NCBI GenBank assembly: GCA_043798375.1
Contig: JAZDOS010000029.1
Span: 1 to 64,000, forward strand
Reading direction: 5' to 3'
DNA: 64,000 bases
From: JAPLMI01 sp043798375
Lineage (GTDB): Bacteria > Omnitrophota > Gorgyraeia > 2-01-FULL-45-10
Part shown: positions 33,147 to 41,866 of the stretch, piece after piece
Position numbering within the stretch: position 1 is the first letter of the stretch
Layout: the number at the start of each line of letters is the position of its first letter
Notes under the pieces: generated by a model
Told to the model about the DNA's origin: nothing
Seen by the model: only the letters and a program-made list of their open reading frames with translations
The model's database searches: none
Program-made: the position numbers and the translations under genes

Positions 33147-33683
33147 ATGAAAAAGACGAGCATTATAATATTGACGCTATTGGCTATTTCGGGTTCGGTG
33201 TTTGCCGAGACAGCGCCGACCGAGCAGGATTACAAGAATCTTGATGAACTGCGCGTGAAGCTTATGCGCATGAAAAAAGAGATGGACGCCTTCATGAAGG
33301 ATATCATCTCCACCTATCCCGGCCAGGCGATGAACGCGGTGGATGTATTCGGCGCCGACGTGAAGGTAGATATCGCCGAAACCGACAAAGATGTTATCGT
33401 AAAAGCGGATCTGCCCGGAATGGATAAGGATAAGATAGAAGTGACATTATTGAATAATAAAATATTGAAGATAGGCGGTTCGAGGGAAATGGTCAAGAAG
33501 GAAGCGGCGCCGGGGATGTATAGGCAGGAGAGGATGTCGGGCAGGTTCGAGCGTGTGCTGGAACTGCCGGTCGAGTGTATGAACCAGGGAATAAAAGCGG
33601 CATACAACAATGGCGTCCTGGAGATTGACATCCCTAAGAAGAAGCAGGGAAAAGAAGAGACGATCAAAATAAACGTCCAGTAA
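33147..33683 (+). CDS. Exported small heat-shock protein (Hsp20 family)
   Basis: 178 residues. A clear signal peptide (MKKTSIIILTLLAISGSVFA) precedes an alpha-crystallin domain at about 65-170 (VDIAETDKDVIVKADLPGMD; NNGVLEIDIPKK, the G-V-L motif). Most Hsp20 chaperones are cytoplasmic, so periplasmic location is unusual. GGGGG lies just before the ATG; the longer upstream frame overlaps the toxin gene and lacks homology. Confidence 0.9.
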   Translation: MKKTSIIILTLLAISGSVFAETAPTEQDYKNLDELRVKLMRMKKEMDAFMKDIISTYPGQAMNAVDVFGADVKVDIAETDKDVIVKADLPGMDKDKIEVTLLNNKILKIGGSREMVKKEAAPGMYRQERMSGRFERVLELPVECMNQGIKAAYNNGVLEIDIPKKKQGKEETIKINVQ

Positions 33684-33701
33684 TTCGGAAGGAGTAGCGA
33701 G

Positions 33702-34256
33702 GTGAAGGCTTCGGAATTGAAAAGAGGCATGATAATAAAAGACGGAGGAGATTTTCTGATCGTCGTCGATATGGAGCACAGGACCCCCGGGAACCTGAGG
33801 GCCATATATCAGGCTACGCTGAAGAGCATATTGAGTTCTAAAATCGTCAATAAGCGCTTCAGCCCAAGCGACTCGGTCGAAAAGGCCGACCTCGATTCGA
33901 AGAAGGTCCAGTATCTTTATAAGGACCACTCCGGTTACCATTTTATGGATATGGAAACATACGAGACCCTGACAATAACCGACGACATGGTGGGTGGCGG
34001 TAAAGATTATCTCAAAGAGAACCTTGAAGCGGAGCTTCTCTATTACGAACATCATCCTGTAGCTATCGAACTGCCGGTGAGCGTTTCGCTGAAAATCACG
34101 GAGTCCGCCCCCGGAGCAAAAGGAGACACATCCGGGAGGGCGTTGAAACCGGCCACGCTTGAAACCGGGCTTACCATCAATGTGCCGCTATTTATAGAGG
34201 AGGGCGAGGTCGTGTTGGTCGACACCCGGACAGGCGAGTATCTGGGAAGAGCCTGA
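33702..34256 (+). CDS. efp: Elongation factor P, loop without lysine
   Basis: Rescues ribosomes stalled at polyproline. 184 residues, three beta domains; C-terminal signature ATLETGLTINVPLFIEEGEV. The tip of the domain I loop reads EHRTPGNLRA: the position that is a modified Lys or Arg in the EpmA or EarP systems appears to be Asn. GTG start after GGAAGGAG. Confidence 0.95.
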   Translation: MKASELKRGMIIKDGGDFLIVVDMEHRTPGNLRAIYQATLKSILSSKIVNKRFSPSDSVEKADLDSKKVQYLYKDHSGYHFMDMETYETLTITDDMVGGGKDYLKENLEAELLYYEHHPVAIELPVSVSLKITESAPGAKGDTSGRALKPATLETGLTINVPLFIEEGEVVLVDTRTGEYLGRA

Positions 34257-35419
34257 TGCCCGAACATTCTATTGCCGTCATAGGCGGAGGCGCAAGCGGC
34301 ATTACCGCGGCGATAAGCGCGAAACGGGCCGGTAAGTCCTGTATTATCCTTGAAAAAGGCGAGCGCCTCGGGAAGAAGATCCTCGCCTCCGGCAACGGCA
34401 GATGCAACCTCTTAAACGAAAAACTCGACGATTCATTCTACAATCAATCCTCAAGGCCGCTCGTAAAGGCTGTATTCGCGAAATTCGGCAAACCTGAAAT
34501 CATCGATTTTTTCAAATCGCTGGGGCTTTTTCTTCACTCCGAAGAAGGCCGCATATTTCCCGCCACAAATCAGTCCGCGTCTGTCTTAAGTGTCCTCGAG
34601 AGGGAGTTAAAGAAATTTTCTGTCCCCGCCGAATTCAATTTCGACGCGGTGAGCATTATCGAAGAAGACGGAGGATTCCTGGTATCATCTGAATCAGGCG
34701 TTAAGATTTCGTGCCAAAAGATTATACTTACCGGCGGCGGCAAGTCCTACCCGGCGCTTGGTTCGGACGGAAGCGCTTATAAGCTGGCCCAAAATTTCGG
34801 CCACAGCATAATAGAGCCTGTGCCCACAGCCGTACCGTTGACCGTGAAGGATCCGATGCTTCATTTTGTTCAGGGCCAGAGGATAGAGGCTGCGGTAAGA
34901 GCTATTATCGACGGCAAAGCGGCTTGCGGGGCTAATGGCGATCTCCTATTTACAAAGTATGGGCTATCCGGCGCGGCAATCATGGATATCAGCGAAGAGA
35001 TCTCCGTTGCGATAAATAGAAATAGGGAAAAAGATGTTGAGGTTGCCGTCGACCTTGCGCCTTTCATGAAAGAAGCGGAGCTGGAAAAGGAGCTCTCGCA
35101 AAGAAAGGCGAGGGGCATCGAAGATGACAACATGCTTACCGGTATACTTCCGAATAAATTTTGCCGCGTCATTAAAACACCCGACGCGCGCGGCTTAAAA
35201 GATCGGCGTTTCAAGGTCTTGGGCACGAGAGGCTGGAACGAGGCCGAGTTCACCGCGGGCGGCATCGATGTAAAGGAAGTAAAAGAAGAATCTCTGGAAT
35301 CGAAATTAAAAAAAGGATTGTATTTCGCGGGGGAGATTCTCGATGTGGACGGCAGGCGCGGAGGATACAACCTTGCCTGGGCATGGGCGTCGGGTTTCGT
35401 GGCCGGACTCACGGGATAG
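34256..35419 (+). CDS. FAD-dependent oxidoreductase, HI0933/BaiN family
   Basis: 387 residues. FAD site GGGASGITAAISAKRAG near residue 9, GNGRCNL, and the C-terminal FAD-contact AGEILDVDGRRGGYNLAWAW. Physiological substrate of this conserved family is not established. Start overlaps the efp stop by one base. Confidence 0.92.
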   Translation: MPEHSIAVIGGGASGITAAISAKRAGKSCIILEKGERLGKKILASGNGRCNLLNEKLDDSFYNQSSRPLVKAVFAKFGKPEIIDFFKSLGLFLHSEEGRIFPATNQSASVLSVLERELKKFSVPAEFNFDAVSIIEEDGGFLVSSESGVKISCQKIILTGGGKSYPALGSDGSAYKLAQNFGHSIIEPVPTAVPLTVKDPMLHFVQGQRIEAAVRAIIDGKAACGANGDLLFTKYGLSGAAIMDISEEISVAINRNREKDVEVAVDLAPFMKEAELEKELSQRKARGIEDDNMLTGILPNKFCRVIKTPDARGLKDRRFKVLGTRGWNEAEFTAGGIDVKEVKEESLESKLKKGLYFAGEILDVDGRRGGYNLAWAWASGFVAGLTG

Positions 35420-35428
35420 GGTAGGCAA

Positions 35429-36022
35429 ATGCGTAAAATGGAATTGCGAAGGCGGATTATTCTTGCGTCAAAATCGAAAGCGCGCCAGAAGCTCTTGAGG
35501 CAGATAGGGTTGAAGTTCCGCGCAGCCGAGCCGCATGCAAAGGAAGCCAGCCGCCTTAAGGGTAAGTGCGGCCTTTTTGTAATAAATAATGCCGTTAGGA
35601 AGGCCGAAAACGTGGCCGCGAGGTTCAGATCTGGCGTGGTCATAGCGGCCGATACCGTAGTTCTTGTCGGTAATAGAATTATCGGCAAACCCAAGAATTT
35701 GAAGGACGCGTATCGCGCGCTAAAAATATTGTCGAAAAGCCCGCAATGGGTATATACCGGCATAGCGGTAGTAGATATCGATGACGGCAGGATGTTTACC
35801 GATTACGAAAAGACGAAGGTCTACATGTATCCCCTGACCGACAAGCAGATAAAAAATTACTTCACGAAGATCTCGCCCTTTGATAAGGCGGGTTCCTTTG
35901 ACGTGCAGGGGCCGGGCAGCGTCTTTATCGACCGGGTTGAGGGATGCTTCTATAATGTGGTCGGCCTCCCGATCGCGAAGCTCGCCCGCATCCTGAAAAA
36001 AATAGGGGTGGAAATTTTGTAG
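35429..36022 (+). CDS. maf: Maf-family nucleoside triphosphate pyrophosphatase
   Basis: 197 residues. Motifs: ILASKSKARQKLLRQIG, AADTVV (metal site) and DKAGSFDVQGPGSVFIDRVE, then YNVVGLP. Hydrolyses non-canonical or pyrimidine nucleotides (dTTP/UTP-type) in known members. Followed by a strong terminator. Confidence 0.93.
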   Translation: MRKMELRRRIILASKSKARQKLLRQIGLKFRAAEPHAKEASRLKGKCGLFVINNAVRKAENVAARFRSGVVIAADTVVLVGNRIIGKPKNLKDAYRALKILSKSPQWVYTGIAVVDIDDGRMFTDYEKTKVYMYPLTDKQIKNYFTKISPFDKAGSFDVQGPGSVFIDRVEGCFYNVVGLPIAKLARILKKIGVEIL

Positions 36023-36026
36023 GTGT

Positions 36027-36064
36027 GAAGCTCCACCGCCTTACAGCGGTGGCTTCTTTTTTTT
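36027..36064 (+). terminator. Terminator after maf
   Basis: GAAGCTCCACCGC / GCGGTGGCTTC with loop CTTACA and a run of eight T. Confidence 0.92.
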
Positions 36065-36130
36065 AATTGACTTATATTGAAAAAATAAATGGGTGTGAGC
36101 CTTTTATTTCTATGATATAATTAATTGTTG

Positions 36131-36184
36131 TCCCGCAACATGGATTAGCAGCTAACCGAACCTTTTAATAGGTATGTTGCGGGA
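36131..36184. repeat. Inverted repeat TCCCGCAACAT / ATGTTGCGGGA
   Basis: Perfect 11-bp arms with a 32-base loop (contains TAGCAGCTAACC). The outer TCCCG/CGGGA matches the ends of the start-site elements but there is no flanking TGAR duplication. Could be a 5' UTR structure for the next gene; it lies 15 bases after a TATAAT-like box (36116). Confidence 0.65.
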
Positions 36185-36192
36185 TTAAATTC

Positions 36193-36237
36193 GCACTTAT
36201 AACTTATGTCGTCCTTCGGGCTCCATAAGTTATGTGC
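36193..36237. repeat. Hairpin GCACTTATAACTTATG / CATAAGTTATGTGC
   Basis: Nearly perfect stem with loop TCGTCCTTCGGGCTC, ending 18 bases before the start of the small membrane protein gene. Together with the preceding inverted repeat it fills the gap 36065-36255. Confidence 0.65.
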
Positions 36238-36255
36238 TCATTTAAGGAGGGTGTT

Positions 36256-36522
36256 ATGAGGATATGCGGGATGAATTTATTTGTGCTGGTAAATTTTGTT
36301 TTGAGCTTTTTGATATTCGCTTTTGGCTGCCGGTCTTATCTAAAGACTAAAAATAAAGCGCCTTTTTATATCGGCGTCGCGTTCGGATTATTCAGCCTGT
36401 CGCACCTGATGTCGCTCGTAGGAATACAGAGGGACTTCAGGGATACGGTTATACTTATAAGGGCATTCAGCTACTTTATCGTGCTCACGACGCTCTACCA
36501 CATGGGGAGGAAAAGTGTTTAG
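36256..36522 (+). CDS. Small membrane protein of unknown function
   Basis: 88 residues with three hydrophobic stretches (LFVLVNFVLSFLIFAFG; FYIGVAFGLFSLSHLMSLVG; VILIRAFSYFIVLTTLYHM). No family recognised. ATG 36256 is preceded by AAGGAGGG. Its stop overlaps the GTG of the next gene, suggesting co-expression with the aldolase. Confidence 0.75.
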   Translation: MRICGMNLFVLVNFVLSFLIFAFGCRSYLKTKNKAPFYIGVAFGLFSLSHLMSLVGIQRDFRDTVILIRAFSYFIVLTTLYHMGRKSV

Positions 36523-37465
36523 GGAAAAGATCAGGGTATTCGACTGCACCATACGCGACGGCGGGCTGATAAACAACCATAAGTTCGAGCACAGATTCGT
36601 GCGCGAGGTGTATAAAGCGCTGTCCGAGGCCGGCGTTGATTATATGGAGATCGGCTACAAGAACGCGAAATCTCTTTTCTCGCCGAAAGATTACGGGGCG
36701 TGGAAATTTTGCGATGACGGCGACATAAGGAAGGTAACCGACGGAATAGAGTCAAATACTAAAATATCGGTCATGGTGGATGTCGGACGCGTCGACATCG
36801 AAGATATCAAGCCGCGCAAAGAAAGCCCTGTCCACATGATAAGGGTAGCCTCATACGTAAAGGATATAGATAAGGCGATATTTTTGGTCAATCATTTCGC
36901 CGAGAAGGGGTATGAGACTACGGTGAACATAATGGCAATATCGAGGGCGCTTGACAATGAACTTAACGAAGCACTCCACCAGCTGGAAGAAGAAAGTAAG
37001 GCCCTCGTTATCTATATAGTCGACAGCTTCGGCGCGCTGTATCAGGAGACGACCGAATTCCTCATAAAAAAGGCGAAAAGCATATTAAAGACGAAAGAGG
37101 TCGGGATGCACGCGCACAACAACCAGCAGCTGGCGTTCGGAAACACGATCGAGGCGATCATCCATGACGCCAACTTTGTGGACGGCACTGTCTACGGCCT
37201 CGGCAGGGCCGCCGGAAACTGCCCGCTGGAGCTTCTGATAGGATTCCTGAAGAATCCCAAATTCGATATCCGTCCCATACTGGGCCTGATATCGAGAGAA
37301 TTCATTCCTCTCAGGGAGAAGATGGAGTGGGGGTATATCATACCTTATATGATAACCGGGATACTGGACGAACATCCAAAGGCCGCGATGGAGCTGCGCA
37401 ACAGTAATAAAAAAGAAAATTACCGCGAGTTTTACGAAAGCCTTGCGGGAACCGACCTCGATTAA
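36515..37465 (+). CDS. HMGL-like (DRE-TIM) aldolase/lyase
   Basis: 316 residues of the HMG-CoA lyase-like metal-dependent TIM-barrel family, closest in style to 4-hydroxy-2-oxovalerate aldolases. Metal and catalytic residues: D-C-T-I-R-D-G at 9-15 and the H-x-H in GMHAHNNQQLAFGN. Product unknown; it lacks a DmpG C-terminal domain. The next gene is another 2-oxoacid aldolase. GTG start overlaps the membrane protein. Confidence 0.88.
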   Translation: MFREKIRVFDCTIRDGGLINNHKFEHRFVREVYKALSEAGVDYMEIGYKNAKSLFSPKDYGAWKFCDDGDIRKVTDGIESNTKISVMVDVGRVDIEDIKPRKESPVHMIRVASYVKDIDKAIFLVNHFAEKGYETTVNIMAISRALDNELNEALHQLEEESKALVIYIVDSFGALYQETTEFLIKKAKSILKTKEVGMHAHNNQQLAFGNTIEAIIHDANFVDGTVYGLGRAAGNCPLELLIGFLKNPKFDIRPILGLISREFIPLREKMEWGYIIPYMITGILDEHPKAAMELRNSNKKENYREFYESLAGTDLD

Positions 37466-37467
37466 TC

Positions 37468-38088
37468 ATGGATATAGCAAAATTCAAAAAGACGCCCGTC
37501 ATGGGCATACTGAGGGGCGCGCCCGTAAATCTGATCGAACCCCTCATCGAAACCGTCATCTCCGCGGGCCTTACTACGATCGAAATAACGATGAATACCG
37601 GGGATGCCGATAAAGTTATCCGCAAAGCGGTAAAAGCGGCCCGCGGCAGGCTCGCGATAGGCGCGGGCACCGTCTTAAATCCGGAATCACTGAAGGCGAG
37701 CCTCGATTCCGGCGCGACGTTCATAGTGACCCCCGTGCTGATCGACGAGATCATGAATTATTGCGCGAAGAACGCGATCCCCGTATTTCCGGGCGCGTTA
37801 ACGCCGACGGAAGTTTACAGGGCATGGAATACGGGCGCCGCGATGGTAAAGGTATTTCCCGCGGGCGTCTTCGGGCCGTCATATTTTAACGCGCTTAAAG
37901 GCCCGTTTAACAATATAGAGCTCATGGCATGCGGCGGCGTAACCGCCGGCAACATAAAATCGTATTTCGCCGGCGGCGCGACAGCCGTTGCGTTCGGCGT
38001 CCTTCGACTTCTCTCGGGACGCCGTCCCGATTTTAAAAAGATAGGGCATTCTGTGAGAAAGCTGGTAACCGAGGCGGTAAAATTTTGA
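37468..38088 (+). CDS. eda: 2-keto-3-deoxy-6-phosphogluconate (KDPG/KHG) aldolase
   Basis: 206-residue class I aldolase. Catalytic Glu in TIEITMNTGDA and Schiff-base Lys in VKVFPAGVFGPSYF; GGVTAGN phosphate site. Cleaves KDPG or related 2-keto-4-hydroxy acids. No edd is nearby, so the substrate could be another keto acid. Stop overlaps the next start (TTGA). Confidence 0.92.
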   Translation: MDIAKFKKTPVMGILRGAPVNLIEPLIETVISAGLTTIEITMNTGDADKVIRKAVKAARGRLAIGAGTVLNPESLKASLDSGATFIVTPVLIDEIMNYCAKNAIPVFPGALTPTEVYRAWNTGAAMVKVFPAGVFGPSYFNALKGPFNNIELMACGGVTAGNIKSYFAGGATAVAFGVLRLLSGRRPDFKKIGHSVRKLVTEAVKF

Positions 38089-38906
38089 GGCTCGACGAGG
38101 CCCGTTTCACAATATTCGACGTCGAAACAACCGGGCTCTATCCGTACTCCGGTGATAGGATATGCGAAATAGCCGCCATTAAAATCTCGCCCGGCAGGAA
38201 GGCCGCCGCCCGGTTTCATTCCCTCATAGATCCGGAAAGGCCGATATCGCCCGGCGCCTTCTCTGTCAACGGAATAACCGACGGGATGGTCATGGGAAAA
38301 CCAACGATCGAAAAGGTCCTTCCGCGATTTCTTAAATTCATCGAGGGGACCGTGCTTGTAGCCTACAACGCAGGTTTTGACCTCGGGTTCCTTGAGTCGT
38401 CCCTGGGCGAAGACAGGGACGTCATCCGCGACTATTTCGTGATCGACGCGCTCCGCCTCGCAAGGAAACTTTTCAACGGCCTTGCCAGATACAACCTCGG
38501 CTATGTTTCAGAATCGCTCGGCATTAAAGTATCCCGGGAACACAGGGCTATGGCCGACGCGACTATGGCCTGGAAGGTTTTCGAGAATGAGTTGACGCTG
38601 CTTTCCCGGGAAGGCGTCGAGAAGGTCGAGGAGATCGCGTATGTAAAAACGAAGATCGAGTCGCCGCCTGTCAGGAAAGTGAAGGATTATAAATTGGCGG
38701 TGATAGAAGAAGCCATCCGCCAGCAGAAGAAACTGAATATAACCTACAGGTCGGCGTGGAGCAATACCGTTACAATGCGTGTCGTAACGCCGAAGGAAAT
38801 CCAGAAAGGCTATGACAAATCATACCTTGTCGCGCACTGCCATCTGAAGAATGCCGAAAGAAATTTTCGCGTCGATTGCATTACCGGACTTAAAGTGGTA
38901 AAATAA
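38085..38906 (+). CDS. DnaQ-like 3'-5' exonuclease fused to a WYL-type domain
   Basis: 273 residues. Residues 1-175: DEDDh exonuclease with FDVETTG, NAGFDLGFL and HRAMADA. Residues about 200-273: WYL-like fold (AIRQQKKLNITYRSAWSNTV; RNFRVDCITGL), a domain usually found in ligand-sensing regulators. The pairing suggests an exonuclease gated by nucleic-acid or nucleotide binding; that is inference. TTG start inside the eda stop. Confidence 0.87.
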   Translation: MRLDEARFTIFDVETTGLYPYSGDRICEIAAIKISPGRKAAARFHSLIDPERPISPGAFSVNGITDGMVMGKPTIEKVLPRFLKFIEGTVLVAYNAGFDLGFLESSLGEDRDVIRDYFVIDALRLARKLFNGLARYNLGYVSESLGIKVSREHRAMADATMAWKVFENELTLLSREGVEKVEEIAYVKTKIESPPVRKVKDYKLAVIEEAIRQQKKLNITYRSAWSNTVTMRVVTPKEIQKGYDKSYLVAHCHLKNAERNFRVDCITGLKVVK

Positions 38907-38946
38907 TAAAAATGACCGACGCGGTCATTAAACCAGGGAGGGATAT

Positions 38947-39354
38947 ATGGTAAAGAACGCGGAAATGGGGAAAGAGATTCTGGTAACGGTCACGAATAAA
39001 ATAGGGATCCTCGCGAACATGTCGAAGATTCTCGGGGAGCACGGTATCAATGTCGAAGGCGTGGCAGGGTACTCTCAAGGTAATGAGGCCAAGATAATGA
39101 TCGTCGCGGATGATGAACTTCGCGCGAAAGAGGCCCTGATTAAGGCCGGGTACAGCTCCATCAAAGAGAAAGAGGTTGTCGTTGTGGAGCTTATAAACAA
39201 GCCCGGGGCACTGAAGAGCATTACCGCGAAATTGGCGGAAGAGAATATAGATATATTGTATACCTACGGCACCGCCTGCCCGGAAGGATGCCCGGCGAGG
39301 CTTATACTCTCCACGAGCGATAACGAAAAGGCGCTTGTCGCGATAAAGAGATAA
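38947..39354 (+). CDS. Tandem ACT-domain protein
   Basis: 135 residues made of two ACT folds: about 10-65 (VTNKIGILANMSKILGEHGI) and 75-130 (ELINKPGALKSITAKLAEEN). Such proteins bind amino acids as free regulators. Ligand unknown. GGGAGGG precedes the start; glgP follows 7 bases later. Confidence 0.9.
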   Translation: MVKNAEMGKEILVTVTNKIGILANMSKILGEHGINVEGVAGYSQGNEAKIMIVADDELRAKEALIKAGYSSIKEKEVVVVELINKPGALKSITAKLAEENIDILYTYGTACPEGCPARLILSTSDNEKALVAIKR

Positions 39355-39361
39355 TAAGCAT

Positions 39362-41866
39362 ATGAAAGATAAAACCACGGATCTTGAGATCGCGACGGTC
39401 AATAAGTTTTACAAGGACATGTCGAAGAATGGCCTGAAGCTTTCCTTTATCGCCAATCGCGAATATAACCTTGCCAAGGACAAATATACGGCGACCCTTC
39501 ACGACGATTTTATGGCTGCGGCCATAGCCGTCAGGGACAGGCTCGTCGAGCGGTGGATGGTCACGCAAGAGAGATACCACGACGAAAACCTGAAACGCGT
39601 CTACTATTTTTCCATGGAATTTCTTATAGGAAGGCTTCTGGGCTCCAATATCCTTAATCTGGGCCTGGAGCGCGAAGCCCAGGCGGCGCTTAAAGAGCTC
39701 GGGTTCGATATCGGCGAGTTATCCGAGAAAGAGTTAGACGCCGGCCTCGGCAACGCCGGCCTCGGAAGGCTCGCGGCCTGTTTCCTCGATTCTATGGCGA
39801 CATTGAGGATCCCCGCGCATGGTTACGGTATCAGATACGAATACGGAATCTTCAACCAGAAGATTTCAAACGGTTATCAGGTCGAACATCCCGACGAGTG
39901 GCTGAGGCTAGGAAACCCGTGGGAATTCCAGAGGTCAGAGTATACGGTAAAGGTGCGGTTTTACGGCCGTGCCTATATGGGCCATGATAATGACGGAAAG
40001 TTGAGGGCGCATTGGGTCGATACGGATGATGTCCTGGCGACGCCTTACGACATACCGGTACCCGGATACAGGAACGATACCGTCAACACCCTGCGCCTCT
40101 GGTCGGCGCGGTCCAGCGAAGAGTTTGATCTGAGCTACTTCAACGACGGCGATTACGAGAGGGCTGTGTACAATAAGGTGCTGACCGAGAATATCTCGAA
40201 AGTCCTTTACCCGAACGACAACGTGAGCCAGGGCAGGGAGCTGCGCCTGAAGCAGGAGTACTTTTTTACCGCCGCATCGCTTGCCGATATAATCCGGCGT
40301 TTCAAGGCCGAGAACAGCGATCTCGAGAAACTTCCGGATAAAGCCGCCATTCAGCTGAACGATACGCACCCCGCGATAGCCATACCGGAACTTATGCGCA
40401 TTTTGGTCGACGAAGAAGGGGTCAGCTGGGATACCGCATGGCAGATTACGGTAAACACTTTCGCCTATACCAATCACACGATAATGCCCGAGGCGCTGGA
40501 GGCATGGGGCGCGGGATTATTTGAAAATCTTCTACCCCGGCACCTTCAGATCATTTACGAGATAAACTTAAGATTTTTAAAGGAAGCGTCGATTAAATTC
40601 CCGGGAGATAACGACAGGTTGAGAAGGATGTCGATCGTCGAAGAGGGTGACCCCAGGAGGATACGCATGGGGCACCTTGCCGTCATAGGCAGCCATTCGG
40701 TAAACGGAGTTTCCGAACTTCATTCGGAGCTTTTAAAAGCCCGCCTTTTCAGGGACTTCTATGAACTCTGGCCCGATAAATTCAATAACAAAACGAACGG
40801 GATCACGCAGAGAAGATGGCTTAAAAAATCGAATCCGCGCTTATCCGGCCTGATAATAGAGTCCATAGGCGATAAATGGGTCACCGACCTGTATGAACTG
40901 AAGAAGCTTCTCCCTTTTAAGGACGACGGCCTTTTCAGGAAAAAATGGCAGGAGGCGAAACGTAAGAATAAAATCGATCTCGCTTCCTATATAAATAAAA
41001 GCATGGGCATCGCCATCGACCCATTGTCTATATTTGACGTTCAGGTGAAGAGGATGCACGAGTATAAAAGACAGCTCTTATTCGGCTTCTACATTCTCGC
41101 CCAGTATCTGAAATTAAAGGCGGATCCGAAGGCCGATGTTTTTCCGCGAACTTTTATAGTAAGCGGCAAAGCCGCGCCGGGTTACGCGATGGCGAAGTTA
41201 ATAATAAAATTTATCAACAGTATCGCGGAGGTCGTCAACAAAGACAAGGGTATAGCCGATAAGCTGAAGCTCGTATTCCTCGAGAACTATAGCGTGTCGC
41301 TGGCGGAGCATATATTCCCGGCGGCTGAGCTTTCGGAACAGATATCCACCGCGGGAATGGAGGCGTCGGGAACGGGCTGCATGAAATTCATGGTCAACGG
41401 CGCCCTCACCATAGGAACATATGACGGCGCTAATCTCGAGATAGCCCGGGAGGCGGGCCATGACAACATATTCCTCTTCGGTTTGAAAGCCGGCCAGATT
41501 TTCGAATTGCGGTCGCGCGGGTACGATCCGCGAAGCTTTATAAACAAATCCGCGGCGCTCAAGGAAATATTCCACCTTATCGAGAACAATTTCCTGTCAC
41601 CCGTGGAGTTCGGCCTATTCGACCCGATCGTGCGGTCGCTTCTGGACCACGACCATTTCTTCGTCATGGCCGATTTCGAAGGTTACTGCCGCATGCAGGA
41701 GGCGGTATCGGCCGCATATCGCGATCAGGACGGGTGGGTAAGGAAGTCGATAACGAATGTCGCAAAATCCGGAAAATTTTCAAGCGACAGGACGATAGAG
41801 GAATACGCCAGATTTATCTGGGATGTCCCCTGCCACAAACAACCGCCGCGCGGGCCTGAGGCCTAA
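39362..41866 (+). CDS. glgP: Glycogen/alpha-glucan phosphorylase
   Basis: Releases glucose 1-phosphate from glycogen. 834 residues, typical for the maltodextrin/glycogen phosphorylase group. PLP Lys in EASGTGCMKFMVNGALTIGT near residue 670 (Cys replaces the common Asn before Met-Lys). YYFSMEFLIGR and NGVSELHSEL are conserved. Convergent with plsC, stops overlapping by four bases. Confidence 0.96.
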   Translation: MKDKTTDLEIATVNKFYKDMSKNGLKLSFIANREYNLAKDKYTATLHDDFMAAAIAVRDRLVERWMVTQERYHDENLKRVYYFSMEFLIGRLLGSNILNLGLEREAQAALKELGFDIGELSEKELDAGLGNAGLGRLAACFLDSMATLRIPAHGYGIRYEYGIFNQKISNGYQVEHPDEWLRLGNPWEFQRSEYTVKVRFYGRAYMGHDNDGKLRAHWVDTDDVLATPYDIPVPGYRNDTVNTLRLWSARSSEEFDLSYFNDGDYERAVYNKVLTENISKVLYPNDNVSQGRELRLKQEYFFTAASLADIIRRFKAENSDLEKLPDKAAIQLNDTHPAIAIPELMRILVDEEGVSWDTAWQITVNTFAYTNHTIMPEALEAWGAGLFENLLPRHLQIIYEINLRFLKEASIKFPGDNDRLRRMSIVEEGDPRRIRMGHLAVIGSHSVNGVSELHSELLKARLFRDFYELWPDKFNNKTNGITQRRWLKKSNPRLSGLIIESIGDKWVTDLYELKKLLPFKDDGLFRKKWQEAKRKNKIDLASYINKSMGIAIDPLSIFDVQVKRMHEYKRQLLFGFYILAQYLKLKADPKADVFPRTFIVSGKAAPGYAMAKLIIKFINSIAEVVNKDKGIADKLKLVFLENYSVSLAEHIFPAAELSEQISTAGMEASGTGCMKFMVNGALTIGTYDGANLEIAREAGHDNIFLFGLKAGQIFELRSRGYDPRSFINKSAALKEIFHLIENNFLSPVEFGLFDPIVRSLLDHDHFFVMADFEGYCRMQEAVSAAYRDQDGWVRKSITNVAKSGKFSSDRTIEEYARFIWDVPCHKQPPRGPEA

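Noticed and set aside
34870..35763. Minus-strand open frame of 297 codons opposite the flavoprotein and maf genes
   Set aside because: Shadow frame; composition and lack of ribosome binding site do not support a gene.
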